This document shows positions 12,597-23,943 of a DNA stretch of 64,000 nt, one piece after another. The stretch spans positions 44,060,646 through 44,124,645 of the forward strand of contig OX463778.1 of the NCBI GenBank assembly GCA_949825025.1. The letters are read 5' to 3'. The notes beneath the pieces are model-generated. The model had not been told where the DNA came from. It worked only from the letters and a program-made list of their open reading frames with translations, and made no database searches. The stretch comes from Siphlonurus alternatus. Lineage: Eukaryota > Arthropoda > Insecta > Ephemeroptera > Siphlonuridae. Every line of letters starts with the position of its first letter. Position 1 is the first letter of the stretch. Position numbers and translations under genes: made by a program.

Positions 12597-15500
12597 GATT
12601 TTTGACCAGGCCAAGGCTAGGTCATAAAAACTTATTTTATCTTTTGTTTGAACAAATATATATCAAATACCATAATGAGATTTTTTTTCAACATTTAATA
12701 TAAATACTTTAATAATATATTAGATATATGAGATCCATGAATAGAGCATGATTTTTGTAAAATTTTAAACTTAGGATTAAACTTTTATCTTTTATTTGCT
12801 TTTTAAAGTATCAACAAAAAGTTAAATAAATTTCATCAAATTACTAATGCTGTATGACTCTTACAAAACACCTTTTGAATCTTTACCTGAAATATTTTAA
12901 TGCTATAATATCATTAGGAAAAAAATTAAGTGGATATACATGCTAGCTGTTATTATCTTATATTCCCATATATGAATTAAGCTTATTAAATTGAGAGAAT
13001 AACACTGACAAATGTATTTTATTGTTAGTTGTGTTATTCAAGTACCCTCGGTCAGTGCAAAACACTGATCAACACTGTTTATGTTGTCAGAAATGTGATG
13101 GCGGTATGGGGGAATCAGACAGACAAGCGAAATCAATTCAAATTCATTTTAAATCGTCATCATGACTATGTTTATTAAGCAATATTATTATAGTCACATA
13201 TAGCACGGGAAATATTTAAAAATATCATTCCGAAACCTCAGACTCTTTGATTTATGTAAATACAGGATGTCTTATAATTAGAAGCTGAAGAAGCTCTTAA
13301 AGTAAAGTGCGCACGAGAAAAAAAAGTTGAGTTGGTGCTATCTAAAAATAGTTCAAGTGGTCCTCCATATGGAACTGAAATCCAAAAAATTCCATCACAA
13401 ATAAGTTCTCCAGAAAAAAATTCCAAAGTCTGAATGAGCGCGCCGCTTAACATTGTGCCTTACCTGACAAATCCCCTCGATTATCTCGAAAAAATACTGC
13501 GTTCAGTGGTATGAAAAAAATATAGCGGTGTTCTATGACTTAAACTTTAACCACAAGCAAATTTTGAGCATTTTTTTTTCGAATCAGATTTTCCGTAAAA
13601 AAATCTTGAAAATCGTCCATGTTAAATTATCATAAGAAATTTCAAAGATTTTTTACAGAAAAACTGATTAAAAAAAAAATGCTCAAAATTTGCATATGGT
13701 TAAAGCTCAAGTCATAGAACATCGCTATATTTTTTGCATACCACTGAACGCAGTATTTTTTCGAGATAATCGAGGGGTTTTGTCAGGTAAGGCCCAATGT
13801 TAAGCGACGCGCTCATTCAGACTTTGGTATTTTTTTCTGGAGAACCTATTTGAGATGAAATTTTTGAATTTCAGTTCCATATGAAGGATCACTTGAACTA
13901 TTTTTAGATAGCACCAACTCAACTTTTTTTCTCGTGCGCACTTTCCTTTAAGTCATGACAGCGCCTTCCTATAATTTCAAGTTATATCAGACATATCATT
14001 AAATTATTTACCAATATAATATATTACATATACCGTGTATATATATTTTATATATATTATTTCAATAAATTATAAATTAGTTTATTTAAGAACATCAGTT
14101 ATAGTAAATTTGTGTTAATATTTAATTATTAGTAATATAATTTAAATAATCTTTATCAGTCTCAGATATGATATATTTTTACGTGTGATTTAGCACGATT
14201 TGTAACCTAGTCATTGTGTTTCTATATAATAATATTTGTAGCTGCAAATGAAACACCAAACATATTGTAAATGGTATTAATTAGTTAGTTAGTTTGTTTG
14301 TTTGTTTATTTGTTTGTTTGGAAAATACCCCCTATAGTGCGCCGTTTACATGACATACTGTATAATATAGTACACGGTACGTATTTAAAATCAATCAATA
14401 ATTTGCTAGTTATTTTTAGTGCAGTTCTTTAATTTTACCAACCTTTACACTTTATTAGCTGCATGCTCCTTTTCGTATTGTTCTAAAATTAGTATAGACG
14501 TACGTCACTAACGTCACATATGTACTTTATGAGTTTGTTTATTTACATGTTCATAAAATATTATCCCCGCAATCTTAATATTACTCTAATTACTTTTGAA
14601 TAGAAATTTTAGTGCATAAGCTTGATATTTAAAAAAATCGATTGTTCATGAAACAAAAGTTAACCGCACATTGAAGCTGAAGGTAGGGGTAACGTTTTCT
14701 TTGTTTCGTAGGTTCTTGAGTTTGTATCACATGATGAGGCTACAAGATGAAAGAGAAAGAACGAAAGTGAAAGGACATGCACCTGGGCGGGGCAGGAACT
14801 TATGGTGTCAGGTCATGGCTGCCGTGGGAATTATACATCAGAGTGATCTGAGGATAGTCAATAACCATAAATATACCGTCATCATTCATCATAGAGTATT
14901 TAATTGTAATTATGGCATTTTTATAAGCGTGCATAATTTTATATTTTTGTCTTCAAGAATTATATAATAAACAAGGTTAATACAATTACCATCGATTATT
15001 TATACAGCATTTTTTTTAATCACTGTGCTGATGGCTTTATATTGTGTGCATGCATGACTTGGGAACTATGCTGCATCGCGCAGGACCGCATGTTATGATA
15101 ATGATTTCTAGCCTTATACGCTTTGGCGCATTATTATCAATTTAATTATAATACATGTAAATTATGTAACACTGCAATTATTTTAAATTTATAAATCCGA
15201 AGAAAGTATAAAAAACTAAAACACAACTCCAGTTGCCACATCAAAGCTTTTTGCCACAGAATCTGACAAAATCCCCATCGATTAAATATTGGTTAAGGTC
15301 GATAATGTTGATAATTCAAATAAAAAAAATATGCCCCCATAAATTTCATATGTCCTTCAACCGCATTATCTTTATTGCTTTTGAAGAATGTGAAATATGT
15401 AAATTAATAGGACTAACCAATTATTACATGACATTATAATGTATTATAATAATTATTATATTATCAATAGAGGCTTCAAGTGATGCGCTCTCGCTGCGCA

Positions 15501-16420
15501 ACTATTTATCGCTAAGGTCCATCTTGCACTTGAAAATGAAGCAAAGTGTTTTTTTAACTTTTCTCGGTTATAAAGGAAGTAAAAAATCTAAATCTTGAAT
15601 TATCTACTTTATTTTTCAGTTTGGACCAAAGGACCAAAGTTCCGTAAAGGAATTTTCCCTGAAAAATCTTATTCTTAGTGAAAAAACGAATTCACGTTTT
15701 TTTTTTACATAGGTTTGGTATAGCGGGTGGGAACACTGAAAAATCAGCTGACTTGAAGCCTCTATTATTTATAAACTTTTTACCTCAGCGCTAAAGAAAT
15801 TTTCTAAATAACCTCAGCCCTCGAGGCCTTACGTGCAATTAAAACAAATCATAATTAAAATTTATAATAATATTTCTGTGATCTTCTATAATCTATGTAA
15901 TTATATGCATAAATTTTCACTCGCACAATTATTTAATTAAAATCATTGCGAAATTTGGTATTAATCCCTTCTATATATAATCTGAGCTACTTAAGAATTT
16001 TATAAAATACTAAGCATACAAACTTCATTAACTTTACTTTCAACAAAAGCAATTCAATAGAGTATTTTATAAAAACACACTGTTTTAAATGTTAATTTCC
16101 GTTGTAATAATCTATATACTCACTTTCAAGGCGTCAGATTTGACTCGATAATTATTGACGACACAGTCAATTTCCGTTTCTGTGCAGCTTCTCAATTGAT
16201 TGTCATGTGACCTCGATTATCTGTCACTTTCATCGCTTCTTCTCGCTGATTACAGTCCGTCCGAGTCTTCCAATCAACGAACTTATCGAGAAATTATTTT
16301 CACCTTTTCATTTCGTAGCATCAAAATATTTTTTTTAGAGCGTCTCATGACTATATTAAAAGTATATTGTATTAAAATTGATGCTTATTTTCATATCATA
16401 ACTTTGATTACATATAAAAC

Positions 16421-16509
<89 letters not shown>

Positions 16510-19500
16510 TGTATAAGTTTATTTAAAAGAATTTATAATTTTATGCTGCCTCATCATGAAGAAGTGTCATTGTAGCTTGAACGTCATCAGTTTTACTTGA
16601 CAATTAGTCGTAATTTTATTACATTGTGTAAATACAGCTGTTGTAATTACAAGAGGAGGGGGGGGGTGTCAAGTCAGCACGTCCGTCTAGACTTTTTTCA
16701 CCGATGAAGACTGACAATAATAAACTGTAAGTGCCCGGCTCATTTGCATAAATTTTCATTGCCAAGAAGTACAAGGTTTTACATTCATGATTTTTTTTTA
16801 TTTATTTTACAGGTTAAAATTATCAAATTACGACACAAGTAAGAAAAAATGGGTTCGCATTGTTTCCACAAATTATTATCGATATTATGTTTTCCTCACT
16901 GTATGATAATGGTGTGTTTGCATTTTTTTAATATTAATATTTCTTTAATAACTCTATTTATTTAGTCATATTACGTTGGTATAGCAACTACACAGTATGT
17001 TACAATAATATGTATAATATAATATATGACATGACAAAACAGTTTATATTGTGAATAGGAAGAAATGAATTCAACATGCGTCATAAACTCGATCAAAATT
17101 ATTATTATTTATTTATTCTGTCTGAGTAGGTGCATAGTGACCAGAGGTGAATTCATTCTGAACAGGGAAATATGGAACTTATTACTATGGAACCACATTA
17201 TTATTAATATAATCCATATTATTATATGGAACTTATTATTAATTTTCATAGACATAAGGGGGACATTCACAAAGCACTTTAACCCTCACTTTAGCCCCGA
17301 TTTTTAACCCTGGTACTAAACATGGTGCTAAACTATGAGCTTAACATGGTTAGCCCCTGGTTTAGTACCATGTTTAGCACCAGGGTTAAAAATCGGGGCT
17401 AAAGTGGGGGTTAAAGTGCTTTGTGAATGTCCCCCAATGTCTATGTTAACACTATTTGCGATGTAATTTCATTGGCACATTCACTCCACGCACTTGTGTA
17501 TTATTATTTTTATTAGTAATTATTTTTGCTTATAATTATTAATAGCTTCGCTCATCTTATGGATTTTTGTTAAAAATAATAATGTCACCTACACTTTTCT
17601 CTGAAATTAAGTAGTAACTTTTACATAATATAATTAATTAACAAACTCCTGTCCATGATTATATTCATACGCGCGGTGACAAACCCTTAATTTTCAAAAA
17701 CTTATAGTTCAAGAAATTATGTACAAGGTGTATAGAGGTTTATATATAAACCTCTATATACACCTTGATTATGTACAGGTTCATATACAGAATGAATAAA
17801 AATTAAAGAATGAAATTGAAATTAATATAATTATATTTTTTTCTGAAGAAAAAATATTTATTGCGATTCGACAACCAAAAAAGAAATGTGAAGAAGGAAA
17901 TTAATTTAAAAAGAGATGTTGTCATTGTATAACATTATAATTATCATGTGTAATTTTTTGCTAACATTTTCTTTACCTACATACATCTACATACTGGTAA
18001 ATTATATTTGAGTACAATATTATATATTAAATTTAAAAATATATTTGTTTAACTTTCGTTTCCTTTAAACTTGTGAGTTATTAAAATTAATTTCTTCATA
18101 TTTACTGTATATTCATGCGACCTTGCAATCGACTGAAAACTTGCCAATCATGGTCAAGCATTTGTATACTTTGATGAGCTCACTCGGTCACTCAAAAATT
18201 GAGTGCTTAGCAATCATAAATTACTAAAAAAGAAACTACCTCATTACTTTGCTAAGTGCATGCATATAATAAAAACAACGTTTTAAACTTTTTTTTTTTT
18301 CGCTTCGGCGAATCCTTCTCATATCCGAGAAAATATAATAACAAATAGCAAATATATATAAATATTTTTTATAGTGTATATATAAATGTTAGGGAATATT
18401 ATGGTATCTCTTAAATCTCTGATAATTTTAGTAATTTTATTATCAAATCATTATCTTAAAATGTTATGAAAAACAAAAAAAAAACGATGTGAGTATGAAA
18501 ATTATCGTGCATAGTTCAAGCACATATACTTAAAAAAAAAAAAATCAACGCCTATAAAGCTAATTTGACAAAATGGTCAGTCTATCTGTTGTACTGATTA
18601 TTACAGTATGATTTACATTATATTTTGCTGCTCTCTGTAAGATTTAAGATAGCTGACTCTCTGTTCGCACCTTCACAGGGATGTGCCTGACGACCGACGT
18701 TGACACGCTGCTGTACCACATGAACAACGCGCGCTACCTCCGCGAGATCGACTTCGCACGCGTCGACTTCTACGAGCGTTCCTCGCTGTACCGCACCATC
18801 CGTGCCAAGGGGGGTGCTGTGGTGCAGGGTGCTTGCACCATCCGCTACCGCCGTTTCCTGAGGCCCTTTACCATCTACAAGATCGTCTCCAAGGTACAAT
18901 AAATACCAGATGTTTCATAGAAATATCCAGATGTTTACTAAAAGTCCCCTGTTAAATTCGAAAATATTAAATATTATATACATAATTCATAAAAATAACT
19001 GTAATGAAAAATTATTCATTCGTGCCTGTTTTCCACTAAACAATATTAACCTTGGTCATTTTGGGGCAGTGTGACTACTGGACTGATATAACTAAAACAA
19101 TATATGCGTGCTGACTTATCAATATAAAACATTTTTGTTTACCTTTTTTGAAAAGAAAGTGTAATATAATTAATATTTACAATCATTCTCTTACGATCAA
19201 ATAAAGTGTCCAAAATTAGTCCTGAAGTGAGAGGTGGACCCGATAGTAAAATTAAAAAAACAAGTATTACACTGGCTATATAAAAAAGACATTGTCTCTA
19301 ATTTACAGATCATCTACTGGGACGATAACTCGATCTTCATGGAGCATCGTTTCGTGACCCCTCGTGACGAGTTCGTACGTGCCATCGCGGTATGTCGGCA
19401 GCGCGTGATTAACGCCAACGCCGAGGACGTGATGAAGGAACTGCTTGGGAAGCCTAGGTCCCCAGGGTCGGCGGAGGCGGGTACCGCAGGTCCCATTCAG

Positions 19501-19581
19501 AAGCCTGAGCCGCCCCTCGACCTACAAAAGTGGATCGAGAGCAACGAAATCTCGAGCGCAAACCTTCGTAACGGTTGCTGA
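7268..19581 (+). CDS. THEM6: THEM6-like hotdog-fold (thioesterase-superfamily) membrane protein
   Basis: Coding exons are 7268-7430, 18679-18893 and 19309-19581. Phases match (G|GG, then phase 0) and give 216 residues plus stop; the human protein has 208. The start is the ATG two bases after a CTCCTTAG acceptor. Residues about 4-24 are a hydrophobic N-terminal anchor. They are followed by a 4HBT-like hotdog domain with the family hallmark HMNNARYLREIDFAR, then WDD..IF.EHRFV..RD.FV and a C-terminal DLQKWIESNEISS. The last two blocks closely resemble human THEM6. Members of this family are poorly characterised ER-membrane proteins with an acyl-CoA thioesterase fold; activity is inferred only. 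The first coding intron is 11.2 kb and full of repeats. Confidence 0.9.
9982..10053 (+). repeat. (CT)n microsatellite
   Basis: About 36 uninterrupted CT units. Reading frames across it (Ser-Leu or Arg-Glu repeats) are artefacts. Confidence 0.97.
12536..12592 (+). repeat. (GA)n microsatellite
   Basis: Roughly 28 GA units in THEM6 intron 1. Confidence 0.97.
13262..13982. mobile_element. 0.72 kb foldback element in THEM6 intron 1
   Basis: Two arms of about 350 bp are inverted copies. For example, GTGCGCACGAGAAAAAAAAG near 13307 returns inverted near 13925, and CTCGATTATCTCG near 13476 returns near 13760. The centre is near 13,620. The ends resemble TACAGGATG...TATAATT and are less well matched than the interior. 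No coding capacity. Confidence 0.75.
15466..15766. mobile_element. 0.3 kb TIR element
   Basis: The perfect terminal inverted repeats AATAGAGGCTTCAAGT and ACTTGAAGCCTCTATT enclose a non-coding, non-palindromic interior. Flanks are AT-rich and the target duplication is not certain. Confidence 0.7.
16428..16508 (+). repeat. (TA)n microsatellite
   Basis: About 40 TA units in THEM6 intron 1; the Tyr-Ile frame across it is an artefact. Confidence 0.97.
17247..17445. mobile_element. Palindromic MITE, GGACATTCACAAAG family
   Basis: The arms begin CATAGACAT and contain GGGGGACATTCACAAAG, with the inverse at the right end. They continue inward (TTTAGCCCCGATTTTTAACC) almost to the centre near 17,345. 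A shorter relative with core AAGGGGCATTCACAAAG is nested at 37859-38003. Confidence 0.8.
17716..17777. mobile_element. 42-bp hairpin insert flanked by 10-bp direct repeats
   Basis: ATTATGTACA occurs at 17716-17725 and again at 17768-17777. Between them is a 42-bp hairpin whose arms (AGGTGTATAGAGGTTTATA and inverse) are complementary except for a 2-base indel. This looks like a micro-transposon insertion with target duplication. Confidence 0.6.
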
Positions 19582-19675
19582 ACCTCGGCCTCGTGTAACG
19601 TGCAATGTGTGACAAACGTGTGACATGTGACGCTTATAGATCTGCATGCCGTGCATGCTGATGATTTACATACAC

Positions 19676-19681
19676 AATAAA
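19676..19681 (+). terminator. Polyadenylation signal of THEM6
   Basis: A canonical AATAAA lies about 95 bp after the THEM6 stop codon. It gives a short 3'UTR ending near 19,700. It is the first such hexamer downstream of the stop on this strand. Confidence 0.65.
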
Positions 19682-20564
19682 TATGATCACTACTGTAATG
19701 TATTATAGAATAGAACACTTTTGCTTTATTTGTATTGTTAGATTATATTATAGATAGAAGGAAAGTGAATCAGCTGGAGCCCATCGTATGTGATAAATTA
19801 ATTGGTTACTTATTATTAAAAAGCTGTGATAAAAAATATATATGTAATATTGTTTCAGCTTTTTTAATTAGAAAAAGTGCTGCGTGTTTTTCTAATGGTT
19901 GTGGAACTTGTACAGTACATGTAGGGATACGATTAGACTGGTTGATTGAGTAAGTCGAGAAATGATGCGTGTCTCGATCTAAACAAGAGCTTTAATATAT
20001 GTGAAGAGTATTTATAATGTCAACATCTTCTCATCTTTTCCCGAGTTGAACAACTGGTTCGTATATTATATATATACATTACAAATCTCTGTGGAACGCT
20101 CAGAAAATAATGTACACGTTGTTAAATTTCTATAAAAATATTGTAGCCTTTAAAAAATTATATTAAATACAAAAAATATATGCTACAAATAATTTTTTAA
20201 AAAAATAATTAATTACGGTAAGGACAGATTATACAACAATGACAATCTTGATATATGAAACTTAAAAAAAAAACTATTGGGTGTAAAATTGTTAAATTTT
20301 TTAAGTGCTTGAGCATGGAAAGTATAAAATATGGAAATTTCCAGTAATTATTAGCAAAATGACACGCGTTGTTCCGTTGAACGCATTATACTGTATTATC
20401 CAAGGCTAACCAGTTTCCTTTACTTGCGAGAGCGGAAAATGCCTTCTAGAACTGCATGGTTAATCACATCAACAAACATCGCACGTTGAATCACTTTTAT
20501 TGTCACACAACTTTTATGTGTGAGGCTTAAAATTATTCTCTATGGTTGTAAATTTGTAGCATAA

Positions 20565-20777
20565 AAGGCGGATTCAGATGGCGACAACGGCGATGCGACG
20601 CGATTTCGTCACACATGCTGTAAAATCCTATGCAGCGAGCGAATTCGCAAGGTTGCGGCAGCGAAATTGCGATGCTCTTTTTTTAAATCGCCAAACATGG
20701 CTGCCAGTGGATGTTGCAGCAAGTGCGCATTATTCGCTTCGCGTCGCATGATAAAAATCGCCATGTGAATCCACCTT
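20565..20777. mobile_element. 0.21 kb TIR element
   Basis: The ends AAGGCGGATTCAGATGGCGA and TCGCCATGTGAATCCACCTT are inverted repeats (two mismatches). The interior is GC-richer and non-palindromic. It directly abuts the TTAA foldback on its right. Confidence 0.75.
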
Positions 20778-21151
20778 AAGGTAGAGATAACATGGATCAG
20801 CTGACCCAATGCTAAAAAAATCCCATTCATAAAAATTATGAAAAAAAAATTAAAATGTTCTCCTCTACATCCCCTATCAGTAGGTAAAGTATCAAGTCTA
20901 CAAAAACGAGCTAGTTTTCGAGTTATTAATTTTTAAAGTTGACTAATTTAACATGGAGAAATGGAAATTTTATGTTAAATTAGTCAACTTTAAAAATTAA
21001 TAACTCGAAAACTAGTTCGTTTTTGTATACCTGATATTTTACCTACTGATAAGGTATGTTAAGGAGAACATTCCAAATTTTTTTCATAATTTTTAGGAAT
21101 AGGATTTTTTTTTAGCATTGGTCAAACTGATCCGTATTATCTCTACCTTAA
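20776..21151. mobile_element. TTAA foldback element, subfamily B
   Basis: TTAA at 20776-20779 and 21148-21151 flank arms starting GGTAGAGATAAC and ending in GTTATCTCTACC. The interior is a near-complete palindrome like the 1-321 copy. Its right TTAA is also the left TTAA of the next element. Confidence 0.9.
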
Positions 21152-21502
21152 GGGTAAGGTAACGCCACCAATGTTAAAAAAAATCCCTCTCACAAAAATT
21201 CTGAAAAAAATTTAAAATGTTCTCCTCTATACCCCCTATCAGTACCTAAAATATCAGGTATACAAATACGATCTAGTTTTTGAGTTATAAATTTTTAAAG
21301 TTGACTACTTTAACATGGAGAAATGAAACTCCCATGTTAAATTGGTCAACTTTAAAAATTCATAACTCAAAAACTAGATCGTATTTGTATACCTGATATT
21401 TTAGCTACTGATAGGGGGTGTAGAGGAGAACATTTTAAATTTTTTTCAGAATTTTTGTGAGAGGGATTTTTTTTAACATTGGTGGCGTTACCTTACCCTT
21501 AA
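21148..21502. mobile_element. TTAA foldback element, subfamily A
   Basis: TTAA-flanked palindrome with termini GGGTAAGGTAACGCCACCAA, nearly identical in length and sequence to the 2597-2951 copy. It shares TTAA 21148-21151 with its left neighbour. Confidence 0.92.
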
Positions 21503-22772
21503 TATGTTTTAACTTAATTAATTATGTAATTATGTGTCCTTTTAGCCTGTAGCTCTGTTTTCATTTTTTATTTTATTTTTTATATATTTTTATTATTATT
21601 ATTTTTTTTTTATGGAATTTTTTGGTTTTCATTTCTCAATAAAGTGCAGGTTTAACTATATTTAGAAAATAAAATAGTAAAAAAAAAAAATGCAATCGCT
21701 CACTCTACTTTAATATGCTTTAAGTTTTAGAAAAATAAATGAATATTTATTTAGGTTCGTATAATTTTCTCAAGGTGACAAGTTAACTAAATAATTAATA
21801 GTAAATGGTACTTGTTGAACAAAATTTCATTTAATTTGTTAACAAAGTTCTATTGTATATCTGCAAGGGCTGTTATTAAGCCTAATACCCTAATAGTTAT
21901 AATAATGAAGTTTATTACAATTTTTTTTTCATTACGATGGTGCTATAGGCAGTGTTTATTTGTACTGTAAAGCGATGTGTAGAAGTAAGAATGCTCAAAG
22001 CATACTCTCAGGGACACTAAATTGAAGTGGATCGATCAGGAATCTCAATATAGCCGTACGTGACAACTGGGACGTTGCAGTGATACAAAAAGTGATGAGG
22101 CAAGATCTGATTAACAGGGTTTAATAAAGGAACAATAATATTGTTAAAACATTATTGCATTGTTGTTATGTATGGAGTAAATAGATTTTATGTAAAAATT
22201 GATGAAGTAAACAAACATGTTCATGAGTATAATAACTATAATATTATATTGTATTTATATTATTGTAAAGCCTATTAAAATAATAGGATAAATTGTTTTA
22301 AATGGACCAATGTATTTTGATTGTTGAAATAAGTTTTTTAAAAACGTATCGTATGTTTTGCAATTCTGTACATATATCTCCATTTATTTTTGTTTTTCAC
22401 TGTAAATAAAAAATTATTGAAAATTTGTGCATTTCGTTTTTTATATATATAAAAAAATGTTCTAAATTTTTATCATTATTTCACGAAATTAATTTAAATT
22501 TTGTTTTGAAAATATTTGAAATTTTGCTAGTACGTGCTATAACTATACAGGCAATTTTTAACTATATATACATCAAAAAAAAAGTTACGTACGCACAGAA
22601 ATATAAATTATCTTCATTCTTATTCTCCCATTATTATTTTTATTACTAAACATAAATATATAATTATACAATATACATTGGTTATTATTTTTATTTGTGG
22701 TTAAAATCATGAATATGAATCTTCGTGATTTTATTGTTCATTAAAAAAACATATTTAATTCACATATTACAG

Positions 22773-22946
22773 CCCTAGTCGAAAAGTAAGAGTGCTAAGT
22801 GATAATTTGAGCAGTAGTCAAGTAGTTGACTACTTGTTTTTAAGTAGTCAACTACTTGTTTTAAGTAGTTGACTACTTAGAAACAAGTAGTCAACTACTT
22901 GACTACTGCTCAAATTATCACTTAGCACTTTATTTTTCGACTAGGG
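22773..22946. mobile_element. Palindromic MITE, CCCTAGTCGAAAA termini
   Basis: The termini CCCTAGTCGAAAA and TTTTTCGACTAGGG bound arms that contain repeated AAGTAGTTGACTACTTG palindromes. The whole 174 bp can fold into one hairpin. Non-coding. Confidence 0.85.
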
Positions 22947-23943
22947 AGGTGATCAATTTATTTAGATAATTAGAAATTTTAATATTTATGATTCAGTTGA
23001 CTTATAAACAATTTAAACACAAGTCAAATAATTTAAATTCTAAAATATAGATTTTGCGACAGGAAAAAGTTAAGAAATATTACACAATGATAAAACATTG
23101 TGAATGAACTAACATACAAAACTTTTAACATGCTTAATCAACACACAGATATTGTGTTAGATTATTTAATTACTCTGTACAATAATTCTGTAAAAATTCT
23201 GGATTTACTCCTCAAGTGATGATCCTTGCTGTTTCACCAATTATATATAAATAATGTAGATATGCACTGAATAGCAGAGCATAAACAAATATTTAAGAAT
23301 ATACGTCTTCAGCCTTCAGCGTATTATATAGCTGACAGAATAAAAAATAATAAAAATATATAATTATTCTTCTATTATTTTTTAAATGTGTTTATTCCGA
23401 TTAGAACATATATATTACACTTTACATAGATTATTACAATACACCCCAAAGGCTTATGAATTAAACTGAAAAAAAACTAAATAATTAAATAATTACCGCT
23501 AACAATAGATATGTCATTTTTGTTTTGTCTATTACAACAAGTTACAATATCACTATATATAAAGTACTATTTTACATGTCATATTATACATTGTATATCA
23601 TACATGTAGGCATGTATAATATATGTTTCTTGTTATATTTATATTATATTTTTTTTTCTCCATATTTCAAGTAATTAAACTAGTGCATTAGAAATACTAG
23701 ATCGATAGCATTTAAATGATTTCTTAATTTCTAATGCATCGCGCTAACGCTTAACACTGCAGTGGCATTATTTAGATTATAAAAAGGGCATTATTTAAGC
23801 TGTAAGGTTAAGCCAATCTTCAATGCTCAGCTTGATCCGCTTATTTTTTTCGTGATTGCAATTGAGAGCAAATCAAATATACTCTCCAGACACATTTTCG
23901 CATGTTATTCAATCTGAGAAAGGTCGGTAAAAGATTGGTGACG

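Larger units (their letters stand above)
7431..18678 (+). other. THEM6 intron 1 (11.2 kb): contents
   Basis: No exon of a known gene was recognised. It holds a (CT)n and a (GA)n microsatellite, a (TA)n tract, four inverted-repeat elements listed separately, and two unexplained GC-rich patches (about 9733-9975 and 10560-10735). The second patch contains the palindrome CCACGTGG and a strong donor-like CATCAG/GTGAGT at 10619. It could be an alternative 5'UTR exon or promoter, but nothing further supports that. Short reading frames here are microsatellite translations or lie within foldbacks. Confidence 0.5.
19682..23943. other. Convergent intergenic region between THEM6 and the glutamate receptor
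   Basis: No gene was recognised. The region contains the chain of inverted-repeat elements at 20565-21502 and a MITE at 22773-22946. A possible minus-strand poly(A) signal for the receptor (TTTATT at 23391-23396) lies about 550 bp after its stop. The rest is AT-rich unique sequence. Confidence 0.5.

Noticed and set aside
14671..14967. 98-codon frame in THEM6 intron 1 preceded by an acceptor-like TTTCGTAG
   Set aside because: Slightly higher GC, but no recognisable domain, and no matching donor or phase with THEM6 exons.
16200..16526. 108-codon frame
   Set aside because: Its second half is Tyr-Ile repeats from (TA)n; no recognisable domain.
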